Part shown: piece by piece, positions 19,876-30,834 of the stretch
Layout of the letters: each line of letters opens with the position of its first letter
Position numbering within the stretch: the first letter of the stretch is position 1
Origin: Deltaproteobacteria bacterium 13_1_40CM_4_68_19
GTDB lineage: Bacteria; Myxococcota; Myxococcia; Myxococcales; 40CM-4-68-19
DNA: 50,541 nt
Assembly: GCA_001918155.1 (NCBI GenBank)
Contig: MNFJ01000174.1
Location: 1-50,541, forward strand
Direction: 5' to 3'
Notes under the pieces: model-generated
The model's input: only the letters and a program-made list of their open reading frames with translations
Told to the model about the DNA's origin: nothing
Database searches by the model: none
Translations under genes and position numbers: made by a program

Positions 19876-22380
19876 TCACGCCGGGTCGATGAAGCGGGCG
19901 AGGACCTTCTTCAGGCCGACCCCCGGGCCGAACCGGACGACCAGCTTGCGGTTCAGCCCTTCGCCGTCGGCGTCCTCGACGGTGCCGATCCCGAAGCTCG
20001 GATGCTTCACGCGCGCGCCCAGACCCAGACCGCCCACGCCAGGCACCGCCTGTTTCACCACCGGTTTCGAGGCCGGGTCGTACCGCGATTCGCGCATCTT
20101 GTTGCGCGTCGGCAGCGGCGACTCCTCGCCATATCGGGGCCGCTGGTCGAACTCGTCGTAAAACACGTCCTTGCGCGCCCGCTCCTGCATGGGCGACAGG
20201 CGCTCCAGCGCGGCCAGGCCGTCGGTCAGGTCGGGGGGCAGCTCGCGCACGAACCGGGAAGGCAGGTTGTAGCGGAGCTCGCCGAACAGCGACCGGCAGC
20301 GCGCGAGCGAGAGCGCCAGCCGCTTGCGCGCCCGCGTCATCCCCACGTAGCAGAGCCGTCGTTCCTCCGCCATCTCGGCGGGATCCTCCTCGCCGGAAGC
20401 GAGCGGACCGGTCTGTCCCAGCGACCGGGAGGAGGGGAAGACGCGCTCCTCGAGTCCGGTCATCCAGACCGCGTCGAACTCGAGGCCCTTCGCGGCGTGC
20501 AGCGTCATCAGCGAGACCCGATCTCCCCCGCTGGCGGCGTCCGCGTCTCCGACGAGCGCGAGCTGCTCGAGGAACCCGAGCAGCGGGGTGTCCGCGCGCC
20601 CGTCCTCGTCGTCCGGAGCGGCCGCCGCGAGGGCGGCGAGCGCGTCGGGACGGTCGCCGGGTGGATCGTCTGAAACTTGCGGGCTTCCCAGCGACCCCGG
20701 CGCCGAACGGACTGCCCGCAGGTACTGGGCGCGGGTTTGCGTCAGCGGATTCGGAATCACGGGCTTGGGTTCGGCGCTCGCCGGTGCGGTCGTCGGCGGC
20801 TCGGGAGCAGCGGCTTCTCCTGCCCACGCGCGGTCGAACTCCCGCGCGGCGCCCACCAGCTCGAGGAGGTTCTCGAGCCGCTCTTCGCCCTCCTCGCCTT
20901 CGAGGCGCAGACGGTCCGCGTACCCGGTCTCCTCGACCACGCGCTCGATGGCTTTGGCGGCTCCGTCATCCGCCGCCACGCCTGCGCGCAGCTTGTCGAT
21001 CAACGCCTTGAACGGCGCGAGCTTCGTCCGCGCATTCGCCGGCATCTCCGGATCGTCCGAGCTCAGCGCCTCCCACAGCGAGAGCCCCTGCCGGTTCGCG
21101 GAGGCCCGCAGGTGCTCGACCGTGGTATCGCCGATTCCCCGCGGAGGGGTATTGATCACGCGCAGCAGATCGCCGTCGGAGCGCGCGTTGACGCAGAGCC
21201 GCAGGTACGCGGCGATGTCCTTCACCTCGGCCCGATCGTAGAACGAACGCCCGCGCACCACCCGGTACGGGATGCGCCGCGCGCGCAGCGCGTCTTCCAG
21301 CGCGCGCGACTGGGCGTTCGCGCGGTAGAAGACCGCCATCTCCGCGTACGACGTCCCGCGCGCGTTCTCCGCGTAGAGCTCGGAGGCGACCCGGCCACCC
21401 TCGTCGCGCTCGTCCTCGGCGAGGAAGACGCGCACCTTCTCGCCCTCCGCGGCCGCCGTCCACAGCTTCTTCTCCGCCCTCCGCTCGTTCTTCTCGATGA
21501 TCGCGTGCGCCGACGCGAGGATGCGGCCGGAGCTCCGGTAGTTCTGCTCGAGCCTCACCACCTTGGTGTCTTTGAAGTGCTTGGGGAAGTCGAGGATGTT
21601 GTCCACCTCCGCGCCGCGCCAGCGATAGATGGCCTGGTCGTCGTCGCCCACGACGCACAGGTTTCCGTGCACCGAGGCGAGCAGGCGGAGCAGCTGATAT
21701 TGCGCCGGATTGGTGTCCTGGAATTCATCCACCAGGATGTGCCGGAACCGACCCGCGTAGTTCTGCAGGATGTCGTCGCGCTTGCGGAACAGCTCGGCGA
21801 CGCGGACGATCAGGTCCCCGAAATCGACCGCGTTCGAGGCCTGCAGGGCGGATTGATACCGCTGGTAGACCTTGAGCGCGGTCTTGCCCGGCACGTCGTA
21901 CTCGGCCACCCGGACGTCCGCGGGCAGCAGGCCGGCATTCTTCCAGCGATCGATGCGGGAGAGGTGCTGGCGCGCGGTCCCGACGTCGAATCCCAGATCG
22001 CTGGTGGCTCGCTTGGCCTCCGCCAGCTGGTCCGCGTCATCGTAGATGGCGAAGCTGCGCGTGAGCCCCAGCGCCTCGGCCTCGCGGCGCAGGATTCGCG
22101 CTCCCGCCGCGTGAAACGTCGCCACCCAGAGGCGCTGGGCGTCCGGCCCGACCAGCTTCTCTACGCGCTCCCGGAGCTCTCCGGCCGCCTTGTTGGTGAA
22201 GGTGACGGCGAGGACCTCGGCGGGGCGCGCGAGGCGCTCGCGGAGCAAGTGCGCGATGCGGTGCGTAAGCACGCGAGTCTTGCCGGAGCCGGCGCCCGCC
22301 AGGATGAGCAGCGGCCCTTCGCCGTGGCGTACGGCTTCGAGCTGCGGGGGGTTCAGGACCTTGGCGAGGGGATCGGACAC
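19876..22380 (-). CDS. UvrD/PcrA-family DNA helicase
   Basis: Superfamily 1A 3'-5' DNA helicase for repair and transcription-repair conflicts. From GTG 22378-22380 it is 834 residues: Q-motif LNPPQLEAV, Walker A AGAGSGKT (about 28-35), DEFQD Walker B (218-222), GDDDQAIYRWRGA (motif III), LEQNYRSS (IV), MTLHAAKGLEFDAVW (V) and EERRLCYVGMTRAR (VI). A Pro/Ala-rich linker of about 90 residues sits in domain 2B/2A, and the C-terminus (VKHPSFGIGTVEDADGEG) is the Tudor-like domain that binds RNA polymerase in PcrA. An ATG at 22411-22413 would leave only 6 bp to the divergent RNase J start, so the GTG is preferred. It is closer to PcrA than Rep. Confidence 0.93.
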   Translation of the reverse strand: MSDPLAKVLNPPQLEAVRHGEGPLLILAGAGSGKTRVLTHRIAHLLRERLARPAEVLAVTFTNKAAGELRERVEKLVGPDAQRLWVATFHAAGARILRREAEALGLTRSFAIYDDADQLAEAKRATSDLGFDVGTARQHLSRIDRWKNAGLLPADVRVAEYDVPGKTALKVYQRYQSALQASNAVDFGDLIVRVAELFRKRDDILQNYAGRFRHILVDEFQDTNPAQYQLLRLLASVHGNLCVVGDDDQAIYRWRGAEVDNILDFPKHFKDTKVVRLEQNYRSSGRILASAHAIIEKNERRAEKKLWTAAAEGEKVRVFLAEDERDEGGRVASELYAENARGTSYAEMAVFYRANAQSRALEDALRARRIPYRVVRGRSFYDRAEVKDIAAYLRLCVNARSDGDLLRVINTPPRGIGDTTVEHLRASANRQGLSLWEALSSDDPEMPANARTKLAPFKALIDKLRAGVAADDGAAKAIERVVEETGYADRLRLEGEEGEERLENLLELVGAAREFDRAWAGEAAAPEPPTTAPASAEPKPVIPNPLTQTRAQYLRAVRSAPGSLGSPQVSDDPPGDRPDALAALAAAAPDDEDGRADTPLLGFLEQLALVGDADAASGGDRVSLMTLHAAKGLEFDAVWMTGLEERVFPSSRSLGQTGPLASGEEDPAEMAEERRLCYVGMTRARKRLALSLARCRSLFGELRYNLPSRFVRELPPDLTDGLAALERLSPMQERARKDVFYDEFDQRPRYGEESPLPTRNKMRESRYDPASKPVVKQAVPGVGGLGLGARVKHPSFGIGTVEDADGEGLNRKLVVRFGPGVGLKKVLARFIDPA

Positions 22381-22419
22381 GGGCAGGAAGTCATAACCCA
22401 AAAACGCTACCATGCCGCC

Positions 22420-24105
22420 GTGCCGCCCTCGCCCGCTCCGGTCCGCATCATCCCGCTCGGCGGCCTCGGCGAGGTCGGGATGAACTGCATGGTGGTGGAG
22501 TCGGGCGGTGACCGGGTGGTGATCGATTGCGGCCTGATGTTCCCGAACGCGGAGCAAGCGCTCGGCGTCGAGGTGATCGCTCCGGATCTCGCGTATCTCA
22601 AGGCGGCGGGAAAGGTCGACGCCATCCTGCTCACGCACGCCCACGAGGATCACGTGGGTGCGCTGCACTACCTGTTGCGCGAATTCCCGGAGGCGACGGT
22701 CTGCGGCACCCGGTTCACGCTGGCAGTGGTGAAAGAGAAGCTCGCCGAGCAGGGGATCACCGCCGATCTGCACGCGGTGGAGCCGCGGACCATGGGGATG
22801 GTGGGCAACCACATCGATTTCGAGCCCCTCCAGGTCCCGCACAGCGTGCCCGACGCGGTCGGATACGCCCTGCTCACCGAGGCGGGCCTGGTGATCCACA
22901 CCGGGGATTTCAAGGTCGACTGGAGTCCCGTGGACGGAAAGCTCCTCGACGTGCGGCGGTTCGCCGAGCTGGGAGAGACCGGCGTCGCCTGCCTCCTCTC
23001 CGATTCGACCAATGCCGAGCGCGAAGGCACCACCGCCAGCGAGCGCGAGGTCGGCGAGTCGCTGATGCGCATCTTCGCCGGCCCGATGGCAAAAGGGCGC
23101 ATCGTGGTGGCGATGTTCGGTTCGAACATCCACCGGGCACAGAGCGTCGTCCGGGCGGCGCTGGCGCAGAACCGCAAGATCGTCCTGCTCGGCCGGTCGA
23201 TGCAGACCAACGTGCGGCTGGCGCTCGACCTCGGGTACATCCGCTGTCCGCCCGACTCCTTCGTCGATCCGGAGGGCGCCGGCCACTTTCCGGGGCGGGA
23301 GCTGGTGATCCTCTGCACCGGAGCGCAGGGGGAGCCGCGCAGCGCGCTGGCCCGGCTGGCGCTCGGCGAGCATCCGACGGTACATCTGGAAAAGAACGAT
23401 CTGGTGATCCTCTCCAGCCGCGTGATCCCCGGCAACGACCGCACCCTCGGCAACATCATCGACCACCTGATGCGGCGCGGCTGCCGGGTCATGTCCAGCA
23501 GCACGGGCTCGACCGAGCTGGTGCACACGAGCGGTCATGCCTGCCAGGGAGAGCAGCGGATGATGATCGACCTCGTGCGCCCCCGCAGCTTCGTCCCCAT
23601 CCACGGCGAGTACCGGATGCTCGCGGCGCACGCGCGCACCGCGGAGGCGGCCGGCGTGAGCCCCCTCGCCTGCGTGATCGCGGAGGACGGCGACGCGGTG
23701 GAGCTGCGCAAGGACGAGATCGTCGCAGTGGTTCCGAACGCCGTTTCCGCGGGCCGGCTCTACCTCGACGCGCGCGGCGGGTTCGCCGACGTCGGCGAGG
23801 TCGCGCTGCGGGATCGGCAGCTCCTCGCCGAGACCGGCATGCTGGTCTGCCTCTGCGTCCTGGATCACAAGAGCGGCGAGGTGGTGCGCGGGCCGGAGCT
23901 CCTGGGAAAAGGCGTCGCCGGCCTCGACGAATCGCGGATGGCACAGGCGCGCCAGGCGGCGCTCGACGCGCTCGCCGAGCTCGCCCCCGCCCAGCGCACC
24001 GATCACGGCATGGTGGAAGAGGCCCTCCGCCGCGCCGTGCGCTCCGTGTGGAGGAAGGGCCTGGAGAAGCGGCCGATGGTGCTGCCGGTCGTCCTGGAGA
24101 TGTGA
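22420..24105 (+). CDS. rnj: Ribonuclease J
   Basis: Metallo-beta-lactamase-fold RNase with 5'-3' exo- and endonuclease activity in mRNA and rRNA turnover. 561 residues from GTG 22420: PLGGLGEVGMNCMV, zinc motif H73-A-H75-E-D77-H78, HTGDFKVDW, DSTNAEREG, and the beta-CASP blocks AMFGSNIHRAQS, GRSMQTNVRLA, CTGAQGEPRSAL and HTSGHACQGEQ. The C-terminal domain is complete. The presence of RNase J in a proteobacterial-like genome fits the deltaproteobacterial side. It is followed by yajQ after one base, so the two are probably coupled. Confidence 0.94.
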   Translation: MPPSPAPVRIIPLGGLGEVGMNCMVVESGGDRVVIDCGLMFPNAEQALGVEVIAPDLAYLKAAGKVDAILLTHAHEDHVGALHYLLREFPEATVCGTRFTLAVVKEKLAEQGITADLHAVEPRTMGMVGNHIDFEPLQVPHSVPDAVGYALLTEAGLVIHTGDFKVDWSPVDGKLLDVRRFAELGETGVACLLSDSTNAEREGTTASEREVGESLMRIFAGPMAKGRIVVAMFGSNIHRAQSVVRAALAQNRKIVLLGRSMQTNVRLALDLGYIRCPPDSFVDPEGAGHFPGRELVILCTGAQGEPRSALARLALGEHPTVHLEKNDLVILSSRVIPGNDRTLGNIIDHLMRRGCRVMSSSTGSTELVHTSGHACQGEQRMMIDLVRPRSFVPIHGEYRMLAAHARTAEAAGVSPLACVIAEDGDAVELRKDEIVAVVPNAVSAGRLYLDARGGFADVGEVALRDRQLLAETGMLVCLCVLDHKSGEVVRGPELLGKGVAGLDESRMAQARQAALDALAELAPAQRTDHGMVEEALRRAVRSVWRKGLEKRPMVLPVVLEM

Positions 24106-24106
24106 C

Positions 24107-24604
24107 ATGCCGAGCTTCGACATCGTCAGCAAGGTGAACGAGCAGGAAGTGGACAACGCCTTCCAGCAGGCGAAGAAGGAGATCGATCAGCGCTACGACT
24201 TCAAGGGGACGGAGACGTCGCTCGAGAAGGTCAGCGCGCCCGAGAAGGGGCTGAAGATCCGCAGCACCACCGAGCAGCGCCTCGAGGCGGCGCGCACGGT
24301 GCTGGTGGAGAAGATGGCCAAGCGCGGCGTGCCGCTGAGGGGCCTCAAGTACGGGGCGATCGAGCAGAGCGGCAAGCATGTCTCGCAGGTGCTCAGCTTC
24401 GTGCAGGGGATCGAGACTGAAAAGGCGAAGGCCATCGTCAAGGCCATCAAGGACAGCAAGCTGAAGATCCAGGGCTCGATCCAGGGCGACGCCGTCCGCG
24501 TCTCCGGGAAGAGCCGCGACGATCTGCAGAGCGCGATCCAGCTGGTGCGCGGCAAGCAGGACGAGCTGAAGTTGGATCTGATGTTCGAGAACTTCAGGGA
24601 CTGA
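24107..24604 (+). CDS. yajQ: YajQ-family nucleotide-binding protein
   Basis: 165 residues, normal length for the family. MPSFDIVSKVNEQEVDNAFQ, QRYDFKGTE and the C-terminal SRDDLQSAIQLVRGKQDELK are hallmarks. YajQ folds as two ferredoxin-like domains; members bind cyclic di-GMP in Xanthomonas and act as transcription co-regulators there, and others bind RNA or tRNA. It is one base downstream of the RNase J stop. Confidence 0.95.
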   Translation: MPSFDIVSKVNEQEVDNAFQQAKKEIDQRYDFKGTETSLEKVSAPEKGLKIRSTTEQRLEAARTVLVEKMAKRGVPLRGLKYGAIEQSGKHVSQVLSFVQGIETEKAKAIVKAIKDSKLKIQGSIQGDAVRVSGKSRDDLQSAIQLVRGKQDELKLDLMFENFRD

Positions 24605-24615
24605 CGCTTGCGCGC

Positions 24616-24705
24616 GTGCTCGAGCTGCACGGGATGGGCCCGTTCGACATCCACTACATCAATCCGGCCGACGATCCGTCGAAGGGCGCCGCGGCGGCGA
24701 AATGA
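24616..24705 (+). other. Possible very short coding sequence after yajQ
   Basis: A 29-codon frame from GTG 24616 to TGA 24703-24705 reads like real protein (MGPFDIHYINPADDPSKG in its second half). No ribosome site is clear and no family is recognised. It may be a short protein, a decayed gene end or chance. The rest of 24605-24811 holds only the candidate promoter of rimO. Confidence 0.2.
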
Positions 24706-24782
24706 CGGTGCGTTGGGCGGGGCGCGTAGCCACGCTGTAGCCGTAAGGAATACACGCACAGGCTGAATTCCGGCGCGCGGTC

Positions 24783-24791
24783 TGTTATACG
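24783..24791 (+). promoter_or_regulatory. Candidate extended -10 of rimO
   Basis: TGTTATACG, an extended -10 (TG-N-TATACG) 20 bases before the rimO ATG. The best -35 is CTGAAT, 17 bp upstream of TATACG, a poor match. AGGA precedes the ATG. Confidence 0.35.
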
Positions 24792-24811
24792 GGGCCCCTT
24801 TTCAGGACCCG

Positions 24812-26227
24812 ATGAACAACACCGCGCTCCCAGCACAGCCTTCGCTGTACCTGCTCTCGCTCGGCTGCCCGAAGAACCGGGTGGACAGCGAAGTCATGCT
24901 CGGCAGCCTGCTGAACGAGGGATACCAGCTCGTCGAGGACGCCCGGGATGCGGAGGTGATCCTGATCAATTCCTGCGCCTTCATCGGAGAAGCGAAGCAG
25001 GAGTCGATCGACGCCATCCTCGAGCATGCGCAGCTCAAGGAGACCGGCCGATGCAAGGCGCTGGTCGTGGCCGGCTGCCTCACCCAGCGCTACGCGGACG
25101 TGCTGCAGCAGGAGATGCCCGAGGTCGACTACTTCGTCGGCACCTCCGCGTATCCGCGGATCGCGCAGATCCTCAAGGGCGAGCGGGATCGCGCGGTCAT
25201 TCCGGACCCCGACTACATCGCGGACAGCCGCACGCCGCGCCGCAACTCGATGCCGCGCTGGACGGCGTACGTGAAGATCAGCGAGGGCTGCGACAACAAG
25301 TGCACCTTCTGCATCATCCCCAAGCTCCGCGGCCTGCAGCGCAGCCGGCCCATCGCCGACATCGTGGCGGAGGCGCAGCGGCTCGTCGCCGAAGGGGCAG
25401 TGGAGCTGAACCTCGTCGCGCAGGATTTGACCGCGTACGGTCACGATCTGCCCGACCGCCCGAAGCTGCACGAGCTGCTGCAGGCGCTCGGCGATGTTCC
25501 GGCCCGGTGGATCCGCCTGCACTACGCCTATCCGCGCGATTTCCCTGAGGACCTGATCGATGCCCTGGCGACGCAGCCGAACCTCGCGCGCTACCTGGAC
25601 ATGCCGCTGCAGCACATCAGCGATCCGGTGCTGCGGCGGATGAAGCGGGGGCGCGATGCCGCCTGGATGCGGCGGCTCGTGCGCAAGATCCGGGACCGGG
25701 TGCCGGATCTCACCTTCCGGACCAGCTTCATCGTCGGTTTCCCGGGCGAGACGGACGACCAGTTCCAGGAGCTGTGCGACTTCGTGGAGGAGATGCGCTT
25801 CGAGAAGGTGGGCGTCTTCCAGTTCTCACGCGAGGAAGGGACGGAGTCGTTCGCGCTCGATGGCCAGCTTCCCCAGCGCGTCAAGGCCCAGCGGCAGAAG
25901 AAGCTGCTCGGCATCCAGCGGAAGATCAGCAAGGCGCACCAGCAGCGGCTGATCGGGCGCGCCATCGACGTGCTCATCGAGGGCGTCTCGGAGGAGACGG
26001 ATCTTCTCCTCGAAGGCCGCTGGATGGGCCAGGCGCCGGAGATCGACGGCAAGGTGTACGTCAACCGCGGTCAGGCGCGCGCCGGAGAAATCGTGCGCGT
26101 CGAGATCGAGCAGGCTGGCGACTACGACCTGGTAGGCGGCATTGCGGGCGCAGAGGGGCCGGCGCAACAGGTCGGCGCGGTTCGCGCCGCCCCGCAACGT
26201 CCGCGCTTTCCCATCCTGTCGCACTGA
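24812..26227 (+). CDS. rimO: Ribosomal protein uS12 methylthiotransferase
   Basis: Radical-SAM enzyme that adds a methylthio group to an Asp of ribosomal protein S12. 471 residues: the N-terminal UPF0004 domain binds one [4Fe-4S] cluster through C19 (SLGCPKNRVDSE), C55 (NSCAFI) and C89 (AGCLTQR); the radical-SAM cluster uses C160-x3-C164-x2-C167 (EGCDNKCTFC). IPKLRGLQRSRP, YLDMPLQHISDPVL and SFIVGFPGETD are RimO blocks that separate it from MiaB, and a TRAM domain is C-terminal. The last 25 residues are Ala/Pro/Arg-rich and extra. Convergent with the anti-sigma gene, 16 bp apart. Confidence 0.95.
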   Translation: MNNTALPAQPSLYLLSLGCPKNRVDSEVMLGSLLNEGYQLVEDARDAEVILINSCAFIGEAKQESIDAILEHAQLKETGRCKALVVAGCLTQRYADVLQQEMPEVDYFVGTSAYPRIAQILKGERDRAVIPDPDYIADSRTPRRNSMPRWTAYVKISEGCDNKCTFCIIPKLRGLQRSRPIADIVAEAQRLVAEGAVELNLVAQDLTAYGHDLPDRPKLHELLQALGDVPARWIRLHYAYPRDFPEDLIDALATQPNLARYLDMPLQHISDPVLRRMKRGRDAAWMRRLVRKIRDRVPDLTFRTSFIVGFPGETDDQFQELCDFVEEMRFEKVGVFQFSREEGTESFALDGQLPQRVKAQRQKKLLGIQRKISKAHQQRLIGRAIDVLIEGVSEETDLLLEGRWMGQAPEIDGKVYVNRGQARAGEIVRVEIEQAGDYDLVGGIAGAEGPAQQVGAVRAAPQRPRFPILSH

Positions 26228-26243
26228 GGAAACGGTCCGCCGG

Positions 26244-26990
26244 TCAACTCCGGACGCTGCTCAGGTAGAGGCGCCTCTGCAGCATCCAGCCCGCGAGCGC
26301 CGCCGCGGCGACGCCCCCGACGTGAAATACCCAGAGATGAGGCGCTTGCGCATGCGCCGTACAGGCGAGATGGAGCGCGGCCTGCGCCGCCAGGGCGCCG
26401 GCGGCCGCGGTCGCAGCGGGGAATGCGGCGTTCGCCCCCGCCCTCCACAGCACCAGCGCCGTGGCGACCGCCGCCCCAGCCAGCTCCAGCGCGAGGCAGT
26501 CGACTCCGACGCGCGTTGCGAGCCCCGGCCCCGTGTCTGCAAAGCCCGGGATGCCGCCCGCGCCGATGGCGAGTCCCGCCGAGGCGGCGAGCGCGACCCA
26601 GGCGCCGGCGTGGAGCGTTCCAGCGGTCGCGCTCAAGGCGGTGGCGAGCGTCAGGACGAGAAGAGCCGCCGCCCAGCCTTCCAGATCGCGATGATGGGAG
26701 AACAGGATCGGAATGGCGAAGGCGGCCACTGCCGCCGCGGCGCGCAGTGGCCACCGCGAGGGGGTCAGCTCGGCGAGGATCGGCGCGGATGCGCGGCGGA
26801 GCGCGCGGCGAGAAGGCGGCGGCAGCTCCGCGCTCGCCAGCGCCGCGACGAGCTTCTCCCCCTCCCGCAGCGCCTCCATGCAGCCGGAGCACCCGCGGGC
26901 GTGGGCGAAAAAGGTCTCGCGATCGAGATCGCCCTCGGGCAGTGCCGCGATTCCAGCGGCGTTCGCTCGCAGGTCGTCGCAGAGGCTCAC
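26244..26990 (-). CDS. Zinc-finger anti-sigma factor with six-helix membrane domain
   Basis: 248-residue partner of the sigma factor encoded immediately upstream. GTG 26988-26990 overlaps the sigma stop (GTGA). The cytoplasmic N-terminus has HARGCSGC, the H-x3-C-x2-C zinc motif of anti-sigma factors that clamp ECF sigma factors. The rest is about six hydrophobic helices (from AAAAVAAFAIPILF to AALAGWMLQRRL), resembling NrsF/DUF1109-type regulators. The combination suggests release of the sigma factor in response to a membrane or redox signal (inference). Confidence 0.85.
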   Translation of the reverse strand: MSLCDDLRANAAGIAALPEGDLDRETFFAHARGCSGCMEALREGEKLVAALASAELPPPSRRALRRASAPILAELTPSRWPLRAAAAVAAFAIPILFSHHRDLEGWAAALLVLTLATALSATAGTLHAGAWVALAASAGLAIGAGGIPGFADTGPGLATRVGVDCLALELAGAAVATALVLWRAGANAAFPAATAAAGALAAQAALHLACTAHAQAPHLWVFHVGGVAAAALAGWMLQRRLYLSSVRS

Positions 26991-27526
26991 AGGAGCCCCT
27001 TGAGCCGCTGGCGGAGCGTCTCGTATCCGCGGAAGGCGCGCAGCTTCACCGCGCCCGGCGTGGAGCAAAGGACGGTCGCGATCTCGGCGAACGTCATTCC
27101 CTCGTACCGGTGCAGGTGGATGACGGTGCGCTGCGATTGCGGCAAGGCATCGAGGGCAGCGCGCACCGCGTCCTTCACGTCCGTGTCGAGGGGCGGATCC
27201 GGCTGCGGCTGTGCCTCGGCCAGCGCGATCGCGTCTTCGTCCGCGTCCTCGGGAAGGCGAAAGCGGCGGCGCAGCTCGTCGATGCGGACGCGGGCGGCGA
27301 CTGCGAACAGCCAGGGACCGAGCTTGAGGTCCGGCCGGTATTGCGCCCTCGCGCGATGCACTTTCATGAACGTCACCTGGAGCAGGTCGTCCGCCACTCC
27401 CTCGTCCCGGAACGAGCGCCGGAAGAATGCGTGCACCCGGGGCGCCAGCCGGGCGAAGAGCTTTTCGAACGCCCGGGCATCGCCCGCGACGTAGGCCGAC
27501 ATCAGCTCTTCGTCCGTCGGTCCCAT
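26987..27526 (-). CDS. ECF-family RNA polymerase sigma factor
   Basis: 179-residue sigma-70 family factor of the extracytoplasmic-function type. Region 2: ARAFEKLFARLAPRVHAFFR, DDLLQVTFMKVHRARAQY and GPWLFAVAARVRIDELRRR. Region 4: LPQSQRTVIHLHRYEGMTFA with an HTH ending in GAVKLRAFRGYETLRQRL. No region 1 or 3. It is encoded with its anti-sigma factor downstream and 65 bp after the dnaJ stop on the same strand, so it may be read from the chaperone block as well as its own promoter. Confidence 0.93.
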   Translation of the reverse strand: MGPTDEELMSAYVAGDARAFEKLFARLAPRVHAFFRRSFRDEGVADDLLQVTFMKVHRARAQYRPDLKLGPWLFAVAARVRIDELRRRFRLPEDADEDAIALAEAQPQPDPPLDTDVKDAVRAALDALPQSQRTVIHLHRYEGMTFAEIATVLCSTPGAVKLRAFRGYETLRQRLKGLL

Positions 27527-27591
27527 TCAGGCCTTACGCAACAGTCGCGCACGAGGTTACGCGATCGAGGCGCAAGATGTCGGGGGGCTCC

Positions 27592-28734
27592 CTAACCCGT
27601 GGCTTCCTCTTCCGACTCTTCAGACCCGAACAGCTCGCGCACCTTGGCGAAGAACGACTTCGACTGCGGGTGCGCGTCCTCGCCGGCGAGGGTGGCGAAC
27701 TGCTCGAGCAGCTCGCGCTGCTTCTTGGTCAGCTCCTCCGGCACCTCGACGGTCACGCGCACGTGCTGGTCGCCGCGCTGGTAGCCGTTGAGGTGCGGAA
27801 CGCCTTTCCCGCGCAGCCTGAAGACCTTGCCGCTCTGCGTGCCGGACGGGATCTTCATCTTCACTTTCCCGTCGAGCGTCGGCACGTCGATGGTGGCGCC
27901 CAGCGCCGCCTGGGTGAAGCTGATGGGGACCTCGCAGATGACCTCGGTGTCCTCGCGGATGAAGATCGGGTGCTCCTGGACGTGCACGACCACGTACAGG
28001 TCTCCCGGAGGGCCGCCCCTCTCTCCTGACTCACCTTCGCCGGTCAGCTTGAGCCGGGTCCCGGTATCGACTCCCGGCGGCACCTTCACCGTGAGCACGC
28101 TTTCCGTCTCGACCTTGCCCGCGCCTCGGCAGGTCATGCATGGGTCGGTGATGACCTTGCCGGTCCCCTGGCACTGGCCGCAGGTCCGGGAGATCTGGAA
28201 GAACCCCTGCGTCATCCGCAGCTCGCCGGCTCCGTGGCAGGTGGGACAGGTCTTCGGTCCGGTCCCCGGCCTGGTGCCCGACCCGTGGCAGACGGCGCAT
28301 TCCTTGTGGCGGGGAATCTTGACCTTCGCCTCGGTGCCGAAGGCCGCCTCGGTGAAGCTCACCTCCAGGTTGTAGCGGAGGTCCGCTCCCCTCTGGCGCG
28401 CGGCCCGCGACCGCCCGCGCTGCCCGAAGATCTCGCCGAAGATGTCCCCGAAGATGTCGTTGATGTTCCCGCTGAACCCCGCCTCGAAGGGGCTGGGCCC
28501 GAATCCGCCCGGCGCCTGGTGCCCGAACCGGTCGTAGCGCGCGCGCTTGTCCGGGTCGCAGAGGACTTCGTACGCCTCGGAGGCCTCCTTGAACTTCTCC
28601 TCGGAGACCTTGTCGCCGGGATTCTTGTCCGGATGGTACTGGACGGCGAGCTTGCGGAACGCGCTCTTCAGTTCCTGTCCAGTTGCGGTTCGGGCGACCC
28701 CGAGGATCTCGTAGTAGTCACGCTTTTGCGACAC
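27592..28734 (-). CDS. dnaJ: Chaperone DnaJ (type I Hsp40)
   Basis: Stimulates DnaK ATPase and delivers substrates. 380 residues from GTG 28732-28734; GAGGA six bases upstream rules out the other GTG two codons earlier. J domain with HPD at 34-36 ([13 protein letters not shown]), Gly/Phe-rich linker ([20 protein letters not shown]), four CxxCxGxG zinc repeats ([32 protein letters not shown]) and the C-terminal substrate domains. Co-oriented with dnaK, 170 bp downstream of it with a repeat-rich spacer. Confidence 0.96.
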   Translation of the reverse strand: MSQKRDYYEILGVARTATGQELKSAFRKLAVQYHPDKNPGDKVSEEKFKEASEAYEVLCDPDKRARYDRFGHQAPGGFGPSPFEAGFSGNINDIFGDIFGEIFGQRGRSRAARQRGADLRYNLEVSFTEAAFGTEAKVKIPRHKECAVCHGSGTRPGTGPKTCPTCHGAGELRMTQGFFQISRTCGQCQGTGKVITDPCMTCRGAGKVETESVLTVKVPPGVDTGTRLKLTGEGESGERGGPPGDLYVVVHVQEHPIFIREDTEVICEVPISFTQAALGATIDVPTLDGKVKMKIPSGTQSGKVFRLRGKGVPHLNGYQRGDQHVRVTVEVPEELTKKQRELLEQFATLAGEDAHPQSKSFFAKVRELFGSEESEEEATG

Positions 28735-28740
28735 CTTCAC

Positions 28741-28745
28741 TCCTC
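28741..28745 (-). promoter_or_regulatory. Ribosome binding site of dnaJ
   Basis: GAGGA on the minus strand, six bases before GTG 28734. An earlier in-frame GTG touches this site directly and so cannot use it. Confidence 0.6.
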
Positions 28746-28820
28746 GGACAGGCAACCAAGCGCTCGACGCGCCACGTCTAACGTAAGAACAACGGGATTC
28801 TTGTCAATCCTCCACATCAA

Positions 28821-28896
28821 CCGCAGAGCGCGCAAAGCGCCCGGAGATTGGGTTCCCAAGCCCACAAACCTCTGTGTGCTCTGTGCGCTCTGTGGG
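28821..28896. repeat. Palindromic repeat with three CTCTGTGNG units between dnaK and dnaJ
   Basis: The right part holds three consecutive 9-mers, CTCTGTGTG, CTCTGTGCG and CTCTGTGGG (28870-28896). The left part, CCGCAGAGCGCGCAAAGCGC (28821-28840), pairs with them imperfectly (about 16 of 20), so the element can fold into a long hairpin around a loop of about 40 nt. Similar CAGAG-type intergenic repeats occur in many environmental genomes (general recollection, not checked). It could lower dnaJ transcription relative to dnaK. Confidence 0.55.
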
Positions 28897-28904
28897 TGAA
28901 AGCT

Positions 28905-30788
<1,884 letters not shown>

Positions 30789-30834
30789 TGAAGGCGCTCT
30801 CCCCCGATCCCTTCTACCTCAAGGGTCCGCGCGG

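Noticed and set aside
22381-22419. Clear sigma-70 promoters between the helicase and RNase J genes
   Set aside because: The 39-bp divergent gap has TACCAT and other AT-rich bits but no matching -35 on either strand, so none is reported as a feature.
24605-24811. A tRNA or small RNA between yajQ and rimO
   Set aside because: No cloverleaf or strong stem set could be drawn; only a weak promoter-like sequence is visible.
26142-27595. Overlapping plus-strand frames over the sigma/anti-sigma genes
   Set aside because: Arg/Pro/Ala-rich, no motif; the minus-strand genes have clear sigma region 2 and 4 and zinc motif.
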